A DNA stretch of 64,000 nucleotides, from NCBI GenBank assembly GCA_010094025.1, contig ML991787.1, forward strand, positions 124,001 through 188,000, in the 5' to 3' direction. The number at the start of each line of letters is the position of its first letter. Position 1 is the first letter of the stretch. The DNA comes from Viridothelium virens. Taxonomy: Eukaryota > Ascomycota > Dothideomycetes > Trypetheliales > Trypetheliaceae. Under the pieces are notes generated by a model. It was not told where the DNA came from. It ran no database searches and saw only the letters and a program-made list of their open reading frames with translations. The translations under genes were made by a program, and so were the position numbers. Below, in pieces: positions 47,249 to 59,244 of the stretch.

Positions 47249-48872
47249 TTACGCATAAAATCCCAGTATCTTATTCGATCTATTGAGTATCTCTTGTTGC
47301 CCAGGAGTCAATCCTGGCTCTGTGCTATCCCAGGCCTTTAGACCAAAAGACTGCAACCCTAAATCATTGGTCATGGCAGCAACATCCTCGGCTTGGGGTC
47401 GGCCGATGTGTTGAGATTCGCCTACTCCGCCTGGAAAATCAGGAGCAGGTAGCCCTGGATAACATTAGTTCAAATTACCCCCGAATGAGCGATTTGGAAA
47501 GCCTGCCTTTCAGAAAATTATCACGCAGATCCGCAAGACCTTGCGCATTCAGCTCAGTGAGGGGGCAACTTGGGATGTAGAGCACACTTGAATCTGATTT
47601 TCCTGCATGAATGCTGTCGACAGCGTGGATAGCTATGTAACTTGTCAGGCCGAAGTCAGTGAAGACACGTTCTCACTTACTATCACAATGCCAAGCGACA
47701 TAATCTCCAGGCCGCACTGTAGGTACATGTGTCATGGTCCTATGTAATTCGAGATGGGGATGTAGGAAGCCGCGCAATTCCTGTCCCAATCCCGGGCTAG
47801 CGCCATGCAGCCATGAGTTTGGCTGATGATCCAATCGCCAATTGTTCGAGGCAAGAAAGTCACTTGAGAACACATCCGCAGAGGGATCTGCTGCTGCTTT
47901 GACGGGAGAAAAGAACGGCCGAAGAAGGAAATATGCTGTAGCCCTGGACAAAAGCGGATTTACGAGCAGTGTTCCTTCAAATGGCCCCGTCTCAGACATC
48001 GAGAGCCAGCCTTGAGCCATGCGGAACATGCTGCACGAGCCATTACCGTTATACATGTCACTGATGACCGGAAGTCGACAACTGGACTCCCATGGATCGT
48101 ACTGCTCCCACTCGCCTTGCCAGATCTTTTCGTAAACTTTTCCTCGGCCATAACCCTCTGGCTCCCACCGTTCGGGTCCACCACCATCAATATGCGGCCC
48201 CAAAGCAAATTTATTATCTCCAGGTGAACGCATACGGACTCGATCGGCATAGACAGTCGGATGATCAGCAGACACGAGGGCATGGGGGTCTTTTGAGTGC
48301 CAATAGGACATAAGAAACTGCTGCGTTTTCAGAAGATTTGGATGAGAACGTGCGCGAACCTGTGATGGCGACCAGTAGAGCTCGAATACTTGAGGATTTT
48401 CAGGCGGGAATGCTTTGGTCTGCGGGTTCTGTCGAATATATGTTCGCAGGCCCTCCTTCAGCTGGAGTGCCTCATCTTCCGGTATTGCTCCTCTGATGAT
48501 TGCTACTCCCCTCTTCCTGTACTCATGGTTAAAGTGCTCAGATGGATTGTCGATATCCTTGAAATCGATCTCGGGGATGATTCTGGGACCTGCCTCTGCT
48601 ATCAATGGAACCTCTTCCCTTAGTGACGCTAGGAGCCTTTCCCAAGAAGCATAGACCTTTTCATGCTTGCCGTGTATAAGTTGAGCTTTAAGATCAGCAA
48701 ATCGAGTTTCTAGGGGTTGGAACTGGAGACCTGAAAGTGAAGCAAAGGCATCTGAGATATCTCCCTCCTTCTTTGGGAGAACCGTAGCTACTCCTCTCAC
48801 GGACTGGGGACTCGGAAGCCTGGTAGTATGTCGGAGAACTTGTAGTCGCCTAAGCATGCACAGAGCGGACAT
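47249..48872 (-). CDS. DUF1479 (YbiU-like) putative oxygenase, probably mitochondrial
   Basis: Three exons, 47681-48872, 47507-47632 and 47249-47454, give 507 residues. The N-terminus (MSALCMLRRLQVLRHTTRLP) is Arg-rich without acids, like a mitochondrial presequence. The conserved body includes YRKRGVAIIRGAIPEDEAL, FALGPHIDGGGPERWEPEGY (HxD), RLPVISDMYNGNGSCSMFRM and, across intron 1, VAWHCDTIHAVDS, which would supply the distal His of a 2-oxoglutarate/Fe(II)-like fold. The end GLPAPDFPGGVGESQHIGRP is typical of the family. Intron 1 (47633-47680) is GT-AG. Intron 2 (47455-47506, 52 bp) appears to start with GC (AAAG/GCAGGC) and has CTAAT before CCAG. No reaction is established for the family as far as I know. 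Confidence 0.88.
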
Positions 48873-49317
48873 CTTGATCTACTAGAGGTACCGGCTTGTG
48901 GAAAAAATGTTACACGGTCTTACCAACTCTAACAGGAAGCTTCTTATCTCCAGAGTTTTAATACTCTGCCCATATTTTCTCGCAACGATCATGTGAACCG
49001 CAGAGACGAATGCGGGGCAGTAGAACAACACACGCTGATTGGCAGTGCGATGCCATAGAAGCGGGTAAACCTTCCAAGTTCCGAACTGGTACTCACTGCG
49101 CACGTGCCCTCGTGAACTAGCGCGTGTATACTGCATTGCAGGTTGAATTCACTGTTGCAGCTTCACTTTCGATGACCCAGCGCTCTTGCTGCATTCACTT
49201 CGACGCTGCCCCGATGTGTGATTTAGGTCCACGCACATATGTTTTCACTTCGTTCTTCTTCCCTGTTTCCCTCTTTTCTTTTCTCCACCATCCGCATTAC
49301 AAGCGCCCGTAGACAAG
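48873..49317. promoter_or_regulatory. Divergent promoter, DUF1479 / Artemis-like gene
   Basis: 445 bp between two head-to-head starts. A CT-rich tract (about 49255-49290) precedes the Artemis-like ATG. No other gene is seen. Confidence 0.5.
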
Positions 49318-51419
49318 ATGTCCACTTTCAACGGCGTCGTCCCAGGTAATCATGAATCGCTTCTCTGATCTCGAGAAGCTAGTGTTTTCTGACAGCCACT
49401 AGAATTTCCTGAAATACGCGTCGACTATTTCAGGACAGTTCCCGACATCATCCCGCCACTCGCATACTTCTTGTCCCATGTTCATTCGGACCACCTGCAG
49501 GGCCTTGAGTCCATCAGGGCCCCTTTCATCTACTGCTCGTATGCTACTCGCGAGGTGAGATACTACTCTTGGGTATCTTGCATTCTAATGATTTGCCTTG
49601 ACGCTTTTCCGCACTATGACATCACTGAGATTGCCTGCGCTTTCCACTCTGGAAGTTTGTTACACATTGCGAACCTTCACTAACACCGAAGTAGTTACTC
49701 TTGAAACTTGAGAAGCGCCCTCATCGCTTGAATTTTACGAAAGGGATACTCGAGGGCCGTGTTCAAACATATGGGCATCTGGGAAATCTTGCCAAGCCAC
49801 TCCCACTTAACACGCCAACGACTATCGAACTGAGTCCCACAGAAAATGTTCGCGTCACGCTCTTTGATGCAAACCATTGTCCTGGTGCAGTCATGTTCCT
49901 TTTCGAGGGCAACGGCAAGGCAGTGCTTTATACTGGCGATCTGCGCGCAGAAAGCTGGTGGTGTCAACAGCTTGCTCGCCATCCTGTCCTGTTGCCCTAT
50001 ACGAAAGGCTTGAGGACCATTGATTGCATCTATCTTGATACAACATTTGCCACCAAGAAAGACATTTTCCGTCAATTTCCTAGCAAGCGTGACGGCATTT
50101 GTGACTTGCTTACCCAAATCAAAGAGTACCCAGGCGACACTGTATTTCACTTTGACACTTGGACCTTCGGGTACGAAGATGTCTGGATTGCCCTGACAAC
50201 GGCGCTGAATTGCGAAATTCATGTCGACCGTTACCGAGGCGAGCTCTACAACAACCTGGGCAAGACGTATCCTTCGGGCGAGGCCGCTGTGTTAGGCGGA
50301 TTTCAGTATGGCAATCGATTCCAAATGGGTCGCTTGACTCAGGGCACGTATCCTCGCATTCACAGTTGTGAGCGTGGAACTCCGTGCCCGATATTTGAAG
50401 ATAATCGGAAGGTTGTACGAATCCTTCCGATTATCTCTCGATTCGAGGACGGCACGGAAGTGGAAGAACAAGGGGCTGGTGGCGGTTTTGGTGATCTCAA
50501 GCAAGCTCATGAACTTGAGATCACTGACAATGAGTCAGTCGGGCAGCTCATGTCCATCTGCGCCGCCTCGATTCACGATGCAGAAAAACTTGCAAAAGTA
50601 CTTGGCATGCTGGTTGCCAAGATACCTGAGAAAGGTTCTTACAACTTGACCTTGACGTCCAATTTGCCTATCACGGATGACATGTCTTTACGCGACTTTG
50701 TGCCCATCTTAGCTGAAGTTGCTGAGACCAAGGCACGGAACTCATATCAGGCCTCGTTGCGATCATCAAAATTGCCAACATCGCAGGCGTCGACATCAGC
50801 TAAAAATGCAGCAAAATTGCCAGAGGTCATTGTGAGTATTATATTGCACTCTGTCTCCTGGACAAAGTTCCCGGAGACTATCTCACTCAAGTAACATCTC
50901 TAACATTTGTAGACATTCCCTTATTCACGTCATTCATCGTATGAAGAGCTCTGCCAATTGCTGGCCTTGTTCCAACCAAAAGACGTGTTCCCTTGCACTG
51001 TGGATGAAAAGTCTTGGTCTCTTGAGACAAGCATGCAAACACTGTTCGGAGCCCATTGCTCCTCTGACGTGTTCGCGCACGATCAGGCAATGCTTCGCAA
51101 GTTTCCAGACAGGCATGCTGTTGTACTCAAGAGACCTCACGAACAGGAGACTTCTGACGCAGCTAGCGCTACGGAAGCTTCCCACCACAGTACAAGTGAA
51201 AGTCGAAGTGTGGTAGGTGGACACCAATCCACAACACTCCAGCCCTTAATAGTGCAGCAACGCATGGCACAGGCGGGAATCGCTTTCGTAGACATGCATT
51301 CGCACCATAATGATCGCGTAGCCAACTTTGCAGACCCTCATTCGTATGAACGTGTTCGCAGAAATTATCTCGCGATCATCAACTATCGTACTTCGATTCC
51401 TCGTGCTTACAGCTCATAG
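49318..51419 (+). CDS. Artemis/SNM1-like MBL beta-CASP DNA-repair nuclease
   Basis: Four exons, 49318-49345, 49403-49554, 49695-50831 and 50913-51419, give 607 residues ending at a TAG. The start MSTFNGVVPEFPEIRVDYFR is typical of Artemis. The HxHxDH metal motif is in FLSHVHSDHLQGLES. Others are LFDANHCPGAVMFLFEG, the Asp of VLYTGDLR and the beta-CASP motif YLDTTFATK. Introns are 57, 140 and 81 bp with CTAAC branch sites in the last two. The enzyme would process hairpins, ends or crosslinks in the nucleus. Oddly, the frame beyond the TAG stays open for 178 more codons and runs into an RRM-encoding region without its own nearby ATG. The end of this gene is therefore uncertain. Confidence 0.9.
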
Positions 51420-52627
51420 ACACTGTCTCTTGGCCCTTTACATAACTCGCTCGGAAATTCATTGAAGACTGGCAATCATTCACAACCGGAAGAGCTATCT
51501 GAAACGGCTTATCGCCATAGAAGAACCAAACTTGATCTTGAAAATCCAGAGCAAGCTTTTCGCCGCAAGGTGTGGTTGGACAATCCGCAGCTCCATCGTC
51601 AATACGATGGCCTGAAGGCGTATCAAGCCCTTGGGAACAATCACCCGGATGTCAAACGCTTCAGGATTCCTCGCAGAAACCCCTTCAGAATTGCGCGCAA
51701 GAACCCCTTCATAGCGTCACAAGAAACATCAGGGTGCGCCTCCACGGAACTCACTCAGCCAGGCTCTACTGGTTTAGCTCTGCAATCACCTGGCTACCCG
51801 AATAACATGGGTCCGCCTGAGCCGTACATGCATGTTGCTCGGCAGAAGATGCTCCGCGAACCTGTATTCGAGGAACCCTGTGCAATACGTGTTGGAAATC
51901 TCTCGCGATATACTACCGGCCAGGATATTAGGGCTTTTTTCGGGAAATGGAATATGTGAGTAAAGCTTTCGTCCTCAACATACAAACGCAAGCTAATGAT
52001 CCACTCGTCAGTGAAACCGTCGAATTGACGATCAGACCCTCAACCGCTGGTAATGCTACGGGCTTTGAAACGGTACTCAACTTACCATCCTTGGGGGACG
52101 CCCAGACAGCTGTTCAAGAGTTGTCAGGCAAGATGCTCATGGGTCGTCAAGTGAGGGTTGCGATCGCTGGAGGGATATTTGACTGGCGCCTCGCGCCCCC
52201 AAAGACCGGTGCAAATACAGAGCCCCTTCACAAGGCTCGAAATCCAGAAACATCTTACACTAATACGGCTGCGCCAAACGTCGTCCCCTCTCCTCCTCCG
52301 CCCCCTCCTGGTTTCCAAATTCCAGTACAGACCGGCCCACCTCCCCAGCTGCCTCCTGGTTTCCAGATTCCAGGGTTGAAACCGCTCACTGTGAGCTGGA
52401 GTCACGTCCCGCCCTCGCCGTCCAAAAGCTTGGCAGACATTCGAGAAAAGCTACGCTCTCTCCAGACCCCGAATAAAGGTCGCTCCTCTCCCTCGGGGGA
52501 GAATCGCTTGATCACTCGTCAACATTCGTACAATGCCGCCAAGTGCCGCGACGGAACAAATTGGCAATCGGGAGTCGGTCTCAGTAGCACTGGTGGTAGT
52601 GTACGCGACCGTGAGGAGGAGCTCTGA
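51420..52627 (+). CDS. RRM-containing region: C-terminal extension of the Artemis-like gene or a separate gene with an unseen start
   Basis: Segments 51420-51955 and 52012-52627 join across a good 56-bp intron (GTGAGT donor, CTAAT branch) to 383 codons. The first part reads SETAYRHRRTKLDLENPEQA and KVWLDNPQLHRQYDGLKAYQ. An RRM-like domain then spans the junction: CAIRVGNLSRYTTGQDIRAF, then GFETVLNLPSLGDAQTAVQE and MLMGRQVRVA. A Pro-rich segment (PSPPPPPPGFQIP) and a polar tail follow. The frame is the same as the preceding nuclease frame and has no ATG until 51808. Three readings remain: an in-frame nonsense codon in a fused protein, an unseen intron removing the TAG (phase-0 GT sites at 51318 and 51354, acceptor at 51419), or a separate gene with an upstream exon. 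Confidence 0.6.
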
Positions 52628-53193
52628 ACACAAGGGAGATTGATGAATTACGACAGACGAAACGATGAAGTTGAGAATGATGATACGATTAGACTTTTTA
52701 CGATACGATGACGTACCATGGTCTTGATGCAGCATGAAGACTTGCATGGACCTGGCGTGGAATACACTATGGTGATGACTTGCTTTTACAGGATTCTCAA
52801 TTGCTTCTACTTGCTTTTCCTTACTTGTGCTTGCTTACACTTCTCACTTGTGTCCGATGATTAGACATGAGGTTGAAGGCAAGGTCAGAACATCAGAAAA
52901 CCAATCTGGTCATTTGCGGCGGAATTTACACTTCTCTTCCATCAGCTGTAGATGGACCCTTTACCTGCTAAGCATTGTAATTAGAGAAATGAGAGTTCTA
53001 TCACTTCGGAGCACATGGGGATCGTCATCGTCGCGTGCCTTTACTCAGCAGACGCCGAGGATAACCGAGCCACCCAGATTGCGGCCCCGATCCTTGTCAC
53101 ATGCGAGTAAAGTACCAATGTAACCCAACGTACCCTCTGCTCTTTATACACATCCAGTTTAGAATTTTCCTTCCCTAAAAACTGTGTGAGACA
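52628..53193. other. Intergenic
   Basis: About 565 bp between two + strand genes. A CTTGCTT-type imperfect repeat lies at 52780-52840. No gene is seen. Confidence 0.5.
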
Positions 53194-54697
53194 ATGGCAT
53201 CGTCCAGCCGGCCCTTTATGCGGGCTCTGGCTCGCTCTACTGTGCGAACACCAAAGCTCTCGGCTTGTAGGAGACCGCTTCCGTGGGCTCGGAAACAACA
53301 GTAAATGAGCAGTGCGAGAATTATACGTGCGAAAAATTTGCTCATGAGTCTCATATAGGACCCGGACAATATCCACGACATGTTCATGCCACCAGATCGT
53401 CACCAAAGGCGAACCTTTGGACATAACCGACATCCCTCCTACGCCAATTACGCACCTTTCCGAGACAGAGGCCTTAATGAAAGACCAAGTTTCCAAATTC
53501 GCTTCCGAAGTCATTCTTCCCAAATCAAGAGAAATGGATGAAGCAGAGAAAATGGATCCAGAGATCATCGAACAATGTTTTGAGCAAGGACTGATGGGCA
53601 TTGAGATCCCAGAAGAGTACGGCGGTGCGGGCATGAACTTTACTGCTGCCATTGTGGCGATTGAGGAGCTGGCACGAGTTGATCCAAGTGTGAGCGTCAT
53701 GACAGACGTTCACAATACGTTGGTAAACACGGCAATCTTGAAGTATGGCAGTGAAAAGACGAAAAAGGATTGGTTACCACAACTCGCTACGAATACCATT
53801 GGTATGCCCTGTCTGCTTCTAAGCTTCCATCCTCAAACTACGCCACTCCTCCCTATCAGTCCGATATAGACCTGCAAAGCTAAACCCATCCTCCTCCCAG
53901 GCTCCTTCTGCCTCTCCGAACCCATCTCCGGCTCCGACGCCTTCGCGCTCAAAACCCGCGCCACCAAGCAACCCGACGGCTCCTACCTCCTCTCCGGCAG
54001 CAAGATGTGGATCACCAACAGCCTCGAAGCCGGCTTCTTCCTCGTCTTCGCGAACCTCGACCCCTCCGCCGGCTACAAAGGCATCAGCGCCTTCCTCCTC
54101 CCACGCGACACGCCGGGGTTCGCGATCGCAAAGAAAGAGAAGAAACTCGGCATCAAGGCGTCTTCCACCTGCGTCATCACCCTCGACGACGTCCACCTCC
54201 CGGCGTCGGCGCTGCTCGGCCGCGAAGGCGAGGGCTACAAGTACGCCATCGGCCTCCTGAACGAGGGCCGCATCGGCATCGCGGCGCAGATGACGGGCTT
54301 GGCGCTCGGGGCGTGGGAGAACGCGGCGAGGTATGTGTGGAATGATCGGCGCCAGTTTGGGAAGCTGGTTGGTGAGTTTCAGGGCATGCAGCATCAGCTT
54401 GCCCAGGCGTATACGGAGATCCAGGCGGCGAGGGGACTGGTGTATAATGCGGCGAGGAAGAAGGAGGCGGGCGAGGAGTTTGTGGCGGATGCGGCGATGG
54501 CGAAGCTATTTTCGAGTCAGGTCGCGGGGAGGGTGAGTGGGAGCGCGATTGAATGGATGGGGGGCATGGGGTTTGTACGGGAGGGGCTAGCGGAGAAGTA
54601 TTGGCGGGATAGTAAGATTGGGGCGATCTATGAGGGGACGAGTAATATTCAGTTGACGACGATTGCGAAGTTGTTGCAAAAGGAGTATACGGGTTGA
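53194..54697 (+). CDS. Acyl-CoA dehydrogenase, mitochondrial, short/branched-chain type
   Basis: Three exons, 53194-53300, 53359-53801 and 53901-54697, splice in frame to 448 residues. The N-terminus (MASSSRPFMRALARSTVRTP) is a mitochondrial presequence. Conserved blocks follow: GLMGIEIPEEYGGAGMNF, GSFCLSEPISGSDAFALKTR (second junction), YLLSGSKMWITNSLEAGFFL, RRQFGKLVGEFQGMQHQLAQ and IGAIYEGTSNIQLTTIAKLL, whose Glu is the usual catalytic base. The length and the WITNS and YEGT motifs fit the SCAD/ACADSB branch. It uses FAD, oxidises an acyl-CoA at alpha-beta and passes electrons to ETF, in beta-oxidation or isoleucine/valine breakdown. The intron 1 acceptor is inferred from frame. The last exon is much more GC-rich than the first two. 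Confidence 0.93.
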
Positions 54698-54876
54698 GGT
54701 TGTGGCTGGAGATCTTGAAAGGGTTGGGGGGCTACATGTTTTGAGATAATGGATTGTACGTTGTACTTGTTTGTCACGATTGTATATGATTAATAGAGAG
54801 ATAGGGTTTGAGCTCCTCGAGGCTTGAAATTTGAAAATTAAGATACGTTCGATTGGCTAAACAGTCTGAATTCCTC

Positions 54877-57046
54877 CTAACATGTGACCTTCACACGCCA
54901 TGTCCCTCCCGTGAAATCGCTGACCTCCGCCGTCCCATTCACCAATCCGATCGATCCACCTGTCGTGGAGGTCCCCATCCCCATTTCCTGTATCCACACC
55001 GACCCTTCACACCCGGGCTCATCAATACTCAAACTCCCATTCGTGCCCGCCGGTGCCGAGAACTCATACGTAAATCCCTGCGCCGTGGACGTAGTCGAGC
55101 TATTGGACCGAGTCAGCTTCGCACTGAAATCCCCCAATCCCGTCGAGAATCCAGCCTCCACACTCGTGAGGTTTCCCGGCCTCGGCGCCATCTGCCACGT
55201 CTTCCCTTCCACCGTCAACGGCTGAATCCCCGCGACATACATGCTCAGCGCGCTTGTCGGCCCCGTCGCCCAGCCATGAGCATGACTCACACGTGCGTCG
55301 TTGGTGTAGGGTGCGTAATGCAAGCTGCCATCTGTCGAGTAGCCCTCGATGAAGGTCGAGTTGGTCATGCGAGGGTCGTCAAGCATGAAGTCCGCCCACA
55401 TGAAGCTCATGAGGTCGAGCGCACGTTGTGGAGCGCCTGCGATGAAGTGCACCTGCAGCTCGAAGGAGGAGATAAAGGGGGACACAGTGGCGCCGGCTTC
55501 GGGGGCAGGCGCACCATACGGACCCCAGCGGGAGGCGAGGTTGGAGGAGATGGAGGTAGTTTGGGAGTTGTTGGCGACGAGGCCGGAAATTACGGCCCAG
55601 CAGTTGCCATCTTGGGGGTGGAGGGTAGTGGTTTCGTTATCACGGTAGAGCCCGGCGGAGCTGTCCCAGAGACGGGAGTTGGCGGCGGATTTGATGCCGT
55701 CAGCGTAGGAAGTCCAGTTGGCGTTGGAAGAGGTGTCATTGACAACGGTAGAAAGGGAGAGGCCAAGCTGGATGGTGTGGTAGAGAATGGAGTTCGCCTA
55801 GCTGTAATTTAGCTTTCAGATGAATATAAGGCAGGAGATAGACTGACCTCGATGTTATGCCCACCCATTCCAAAGCGGAGCCAGTCAGCAGAAGACGTTA
55901 CGTTTTGTAGACCTGAGCTGTCAACGAACGAAAGAGAATAGGCCAATGCAAGCTTGAACTGATTCCAATGGGCAGTAAGATAGGCAATGTCGCCAGAGTA
56001 AACGTAGTAGTTGTATAGACCGATAAGACTATACAGATGATATGTAAACGAGAATGCCCCGGTAATCTGACCGAATGGGACACCGGCATATGGCAAGGCT
56101 CCAGAGCTGTTCTGTAAAACGAAGAGGGACGAAAGACCATTGCGGATTGAAGTAAGATCATTAGTAGAAACGAAAATACTGGGCACCGCCACAGACATAT
56201 CGCCGGGCCAAACAAGTCGGTCACGTTTAGCACCGTCGGTAAGTACTTCGGTACCATTCGCAATTGTGTAGTTATTGTACCAGGACACTGTATAGTTCAG
56301 AGTCTCATTGCTGTTGATGACACCTAGATGCACAAGCGCATCGCCAGCAGAGGGTTCGATAGAGCAAAGCTGCGACGTCCAGGCTCCTGCGTAAAAGACT
56401 CGGTTTAATTTGTCCTCGTTGCAGTGAAAGTATCCAGTGTAGTTCCGTAAACCATCGGCCCCAGCGGCAGGGTTTGCAGTCATGTTTACCGTCGTAGATG
56501 AAATAGATACAGAGCCAGTGTCATTTGGGTGCACGACGCTCATATACCGGAAAGCACCTCGCCGATATTGTGGAAGAGCTGTGTAAGTGCCAGATCCATC
56601 TAGTGGGAACCACAATGGGTCGTCCAACCCAGCATCCGCAGTTCCATCTGCAATTCACTGTGTCAGTGTGTTCCAAGACAACAAATCGCTATTGGTCACC
56701 TACCACATGAATCAGGGGAGATCCAGAGAGATGATTCAGTGAAAGTGATCCCGATATATTGGCCAGTCCCATTCACACTATCAACATCGAAACTGACAAT
56801 GCCTTCCACGTTCTTGCCAAAATCGTATGTGACTCCCGATTTGCCTTGGAAGAGGGCATTTCCTGATGAAGGACTTGAAGCTAGCAACGCCTTCGCATTG
56901 GATACAGACCCATTGACGAATCGAGTCGAGGTTGGGACCAGTGTTCGTGAGGAAGGAGCCAAGATGTACTCAGAGTATGGAATTGCAGAAGAAACCCTCG
57001 CTAGGGCCAAGGATGCCAGTACGTTGATAGTGAAAGACACCATCAT
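54877..57046 (-). CDS. Secreted GH78 alpha-L-rhamnosidase
   Basis: Three exons, 56704-57046, 55848-56647 and 54877-55797, with introns of 56 and 50 bp, give 687 residues. A signal peptide (MMVSFTINVLASLALARVSS) precedes a beta-sandwich region (YDFGKNVEGIVSFDVDSVNG). Then comes the segment DGTADAGLDDPLWFP restored by the first splice. The (alpha/alpha)6 catalytic part includes AKRDRLVWPGDMSVAVPSIF, SADWLRFGMGGHNIEANS (second splice) and RVSHAHGWATGPTSALS, all typical of fungal GH78. It would remove terminal rhamnose from plant pectin or flavonoid glycosides outside the cell. Many sequons are present. It is tail-to-tail with the acyl-CoA dehydrogenase, 179 bp apart. Confidence 0.9.
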
Positions 57047-57547
57047 TCTGATCCTTCGTGATGAACTTGACGATAGGCAACGATCGAAAACACGCCATGG
57101 TGACTTGGGTCATTTTATAATGTTCGATGCTGGTACTGTAGAGAAAAATTGAGGTAGATTACCTACTCGCCTCATTAGGCTTCGGCCGGTTCGGTGCAAA
57201 GAGTACCGACGTACACTTGATGATCGTAGCTAGCGTAAGGTAAAATGACGACCTTCAAGAAACGATTTATCAAATTGTAGTGTATTCCGTACTGCGTACA
57301 CCTGGGCAGTTGGGGAAATTGCATGCGAGTCAACTTCCTTGGATCAAGGAGCACAGGGATCCCCGCAATCATCGGTAGCTTTCCCCGGATCTCCTCCATA
57401 GCATACCCATGCTCTCTCAAAGTTTGCTTGTCGAACCATGGTTCTGGACCTCTTCTCATTATTTGCTCCGAGATGATGGCTCACGGGCCGTTTACAGAGC
57501 CGTCATAACCAGCCTAACTGCGCCAAGAAATGCCTTGCATCGCACCG
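57047..57547. other. Intergenic
   Basis: About 500 bp. A 94-codon minus-strand frame (57175-57459) has no recognisable family and is not called. Confidence 0.45.
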
Positions 57548-58790
57548 CTAAACCAGGACTCGGCTTTCTCCATTCGCCAACTCGGCAAATCGCGCATTTT
57601 CAAAGTCGTTCAGAATTTGCTTTGATAATTCGTTGCTACCAGTTGTCTCGTTGTCCTCATTGTCTTCATTTTCACCTTGCAGATGCTTTCGTCTTTTCCG
57701 TTCCTCCTCCAGTGCATCACTGAGGCTGACGATCTTTCTTCGGAGAAAGAAGCTGACAAGCCCTCCACCTCTCTTCTGTTCGTCATGCGTGCCGACCCAA
57801 TATTTTGCCTTCAATACCCTCTGCGCTGCTAAACCATTATGACCTCCCAGATTCAGCTGTTTTGCAGAGCTGATAGCCACATCGTGTAGCCCATGGAGAA
57901 AGGCCAGCACAGACAAGGGCGGTGATGCTTCCTGAATTATGGAAAGCGAGGAGGCAGTGGTACCGTGAGGGGTATAGATGACAGCTTCGGCTGCGTCAGA
58001 AATATTGGAGTCGGAGCTCTGAGATTGGCCAGCGGATGAGTTGAAGGATATGAGTATTGCAGAATGATAGTAAAGTTTGTCCTTGGACGTGACAATGCGC
58101 GATATACCTATCCATGTCGGGAGTGGTTCGAGAGATGTTTCTCTCCAGTCTGGGGATGCGCCAGTGAAGGCAGGAGTGACAAGGACGGTACGAAAGTGTG
58201 ACCAGGACGATATAAGCTCTGCTGCTTTCTAAGGACAGCGTTAGTGTCGATGAACTAGCAGCTTGCCATGTGTGGAGAGAGTTTACTTTTGTTGCAATGA
58301 TTGGTACGTCAGGATGAACCTCCAGCAGCGTGTCCTTATGACAATGATCTGTGAATTCATGCGATACAACGACGACATCGATCGTCCCATCTCCGCCCAG
58401 GGCCTTTTGTGAACCAGTCTTGCCACTCTTGTGTCTTCCCCGCGTGTCGCCACCACGTTTTTCAATCTCCTGTGCCAACTCTTTCACCTCAGCTATCGAG
58501 CCGAACTTGCTGTCGATGGCATGCCATTGCTGTGAGAACCAACTTGCCACATCTGACTGAGGTCCTTTCAGCCAAGGGTCGATCAAGATATTGAAATATA
58601 ATCTGCCCCCATGTTTGACGGCGGAAGCAGGACGAGGGATTTGGAGTAACCAGGAACTATCAGCGTTGAGATGATGGAGGATAGGTCGATGGAGAGAGAC
58701 AGCGTCGTCGATCGAAGTTTGCAGCTCGGAATGAAGTTGAAGCTCATCCTCGCTTATTTGCTTCGATTCAGCGGGTGCTTCGAAACCCAT
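57548..58790 (-). CDS. Metallo-beta-lactamase-fold-like protein
   Basis: Two exons, 58287-58790 and 57548-58228, with a 58-bp intron, give 394 residues. The N-terminal part contains HHLNADSSWLLQIPRP and GRLYFNILIDPWLKGPQSDV, the first beta-strands of an UlaG-like MBL protein. VVVVSHEFTDHCHKDTLLEV follows, in which the usual HxHxDH is replaced by HEFTDH plus a nearby His. Later YTPHGTTASS and LAFLHGLHDV may hold further ligands. The final 80 residues are charged and coiled (LSDALEEERKRRKHLQGENE). The Met at 58790 (MGFEAPAES) is chosen; an ATG at 58874 would add 28 unlikely residues. Substrate and metal status are unknown. It is divergent from the SPRY gene, 454 bp apart. Confidence 0.8.
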
Positions 58791-59244
58791 GATATTGAGA
58801 TCGGGATACACAGAAAGCAGGAGATGAGTCGACATGGAATGACGACGCCACGTGCAGCTTCGATTGTGGGGCACTGATCAACCTGGCAGAACCCGCTGAT
58901 CTTGCCTTGCCTTGCCCCATTGTTGCCTTCATTTCCTCAGCTGGGGTAGCTGCACATTGGTACCTGGGTTACCTTAAGCAGCAACTTGATATTTTATGTA
59001 GCCTTTTCAACTCAGGCATCCTTGAGGAAATTTGCACTGGATAATACATTTTGAAGTCTCGCTTCCAGTGGTCAATCAATATCCTACCATTTTCTTCTGA
59101 CTCTCAATCTTCCAGCTTCATACAAATTCTTGTTCTCGAGACATTCACGAACATAAAACCCCGATAGGCTTGGAATAAGGTTGGGGGGCTGAAGCAAGAC
59201 TCTGATTCTGTTCTGTCGACACTTCTTTTCGATTTGAACGAACG
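58791..59244. promoter_or_regulatory. Divergent promoter, MBL-like / SPRY genes
   Basis: 454 bp between head-to-head starts, with a CTTGC repeat (about 58898-58915). No gene is seen. Confidence 0.45.

Noticed and set aside
53819-54394. 191-codon antisense frame opposite the acyl-CoA dehydrogenase
   Set aside because: Same cause: GC-rich coding DNA with few stops in the opposite frame.
54853-55812. 319-codon + strand frame opposite GH78
   Set aside because: The minus strand carries a signal-peptide glycosidase with splice sites that rejoin conserved motifs; the + frame has no family features.
57175-57459. 94-codon minus-strand frame between GH78 and the MBL-like gene
   Set aside because: No family, no splice context and an average chance length.
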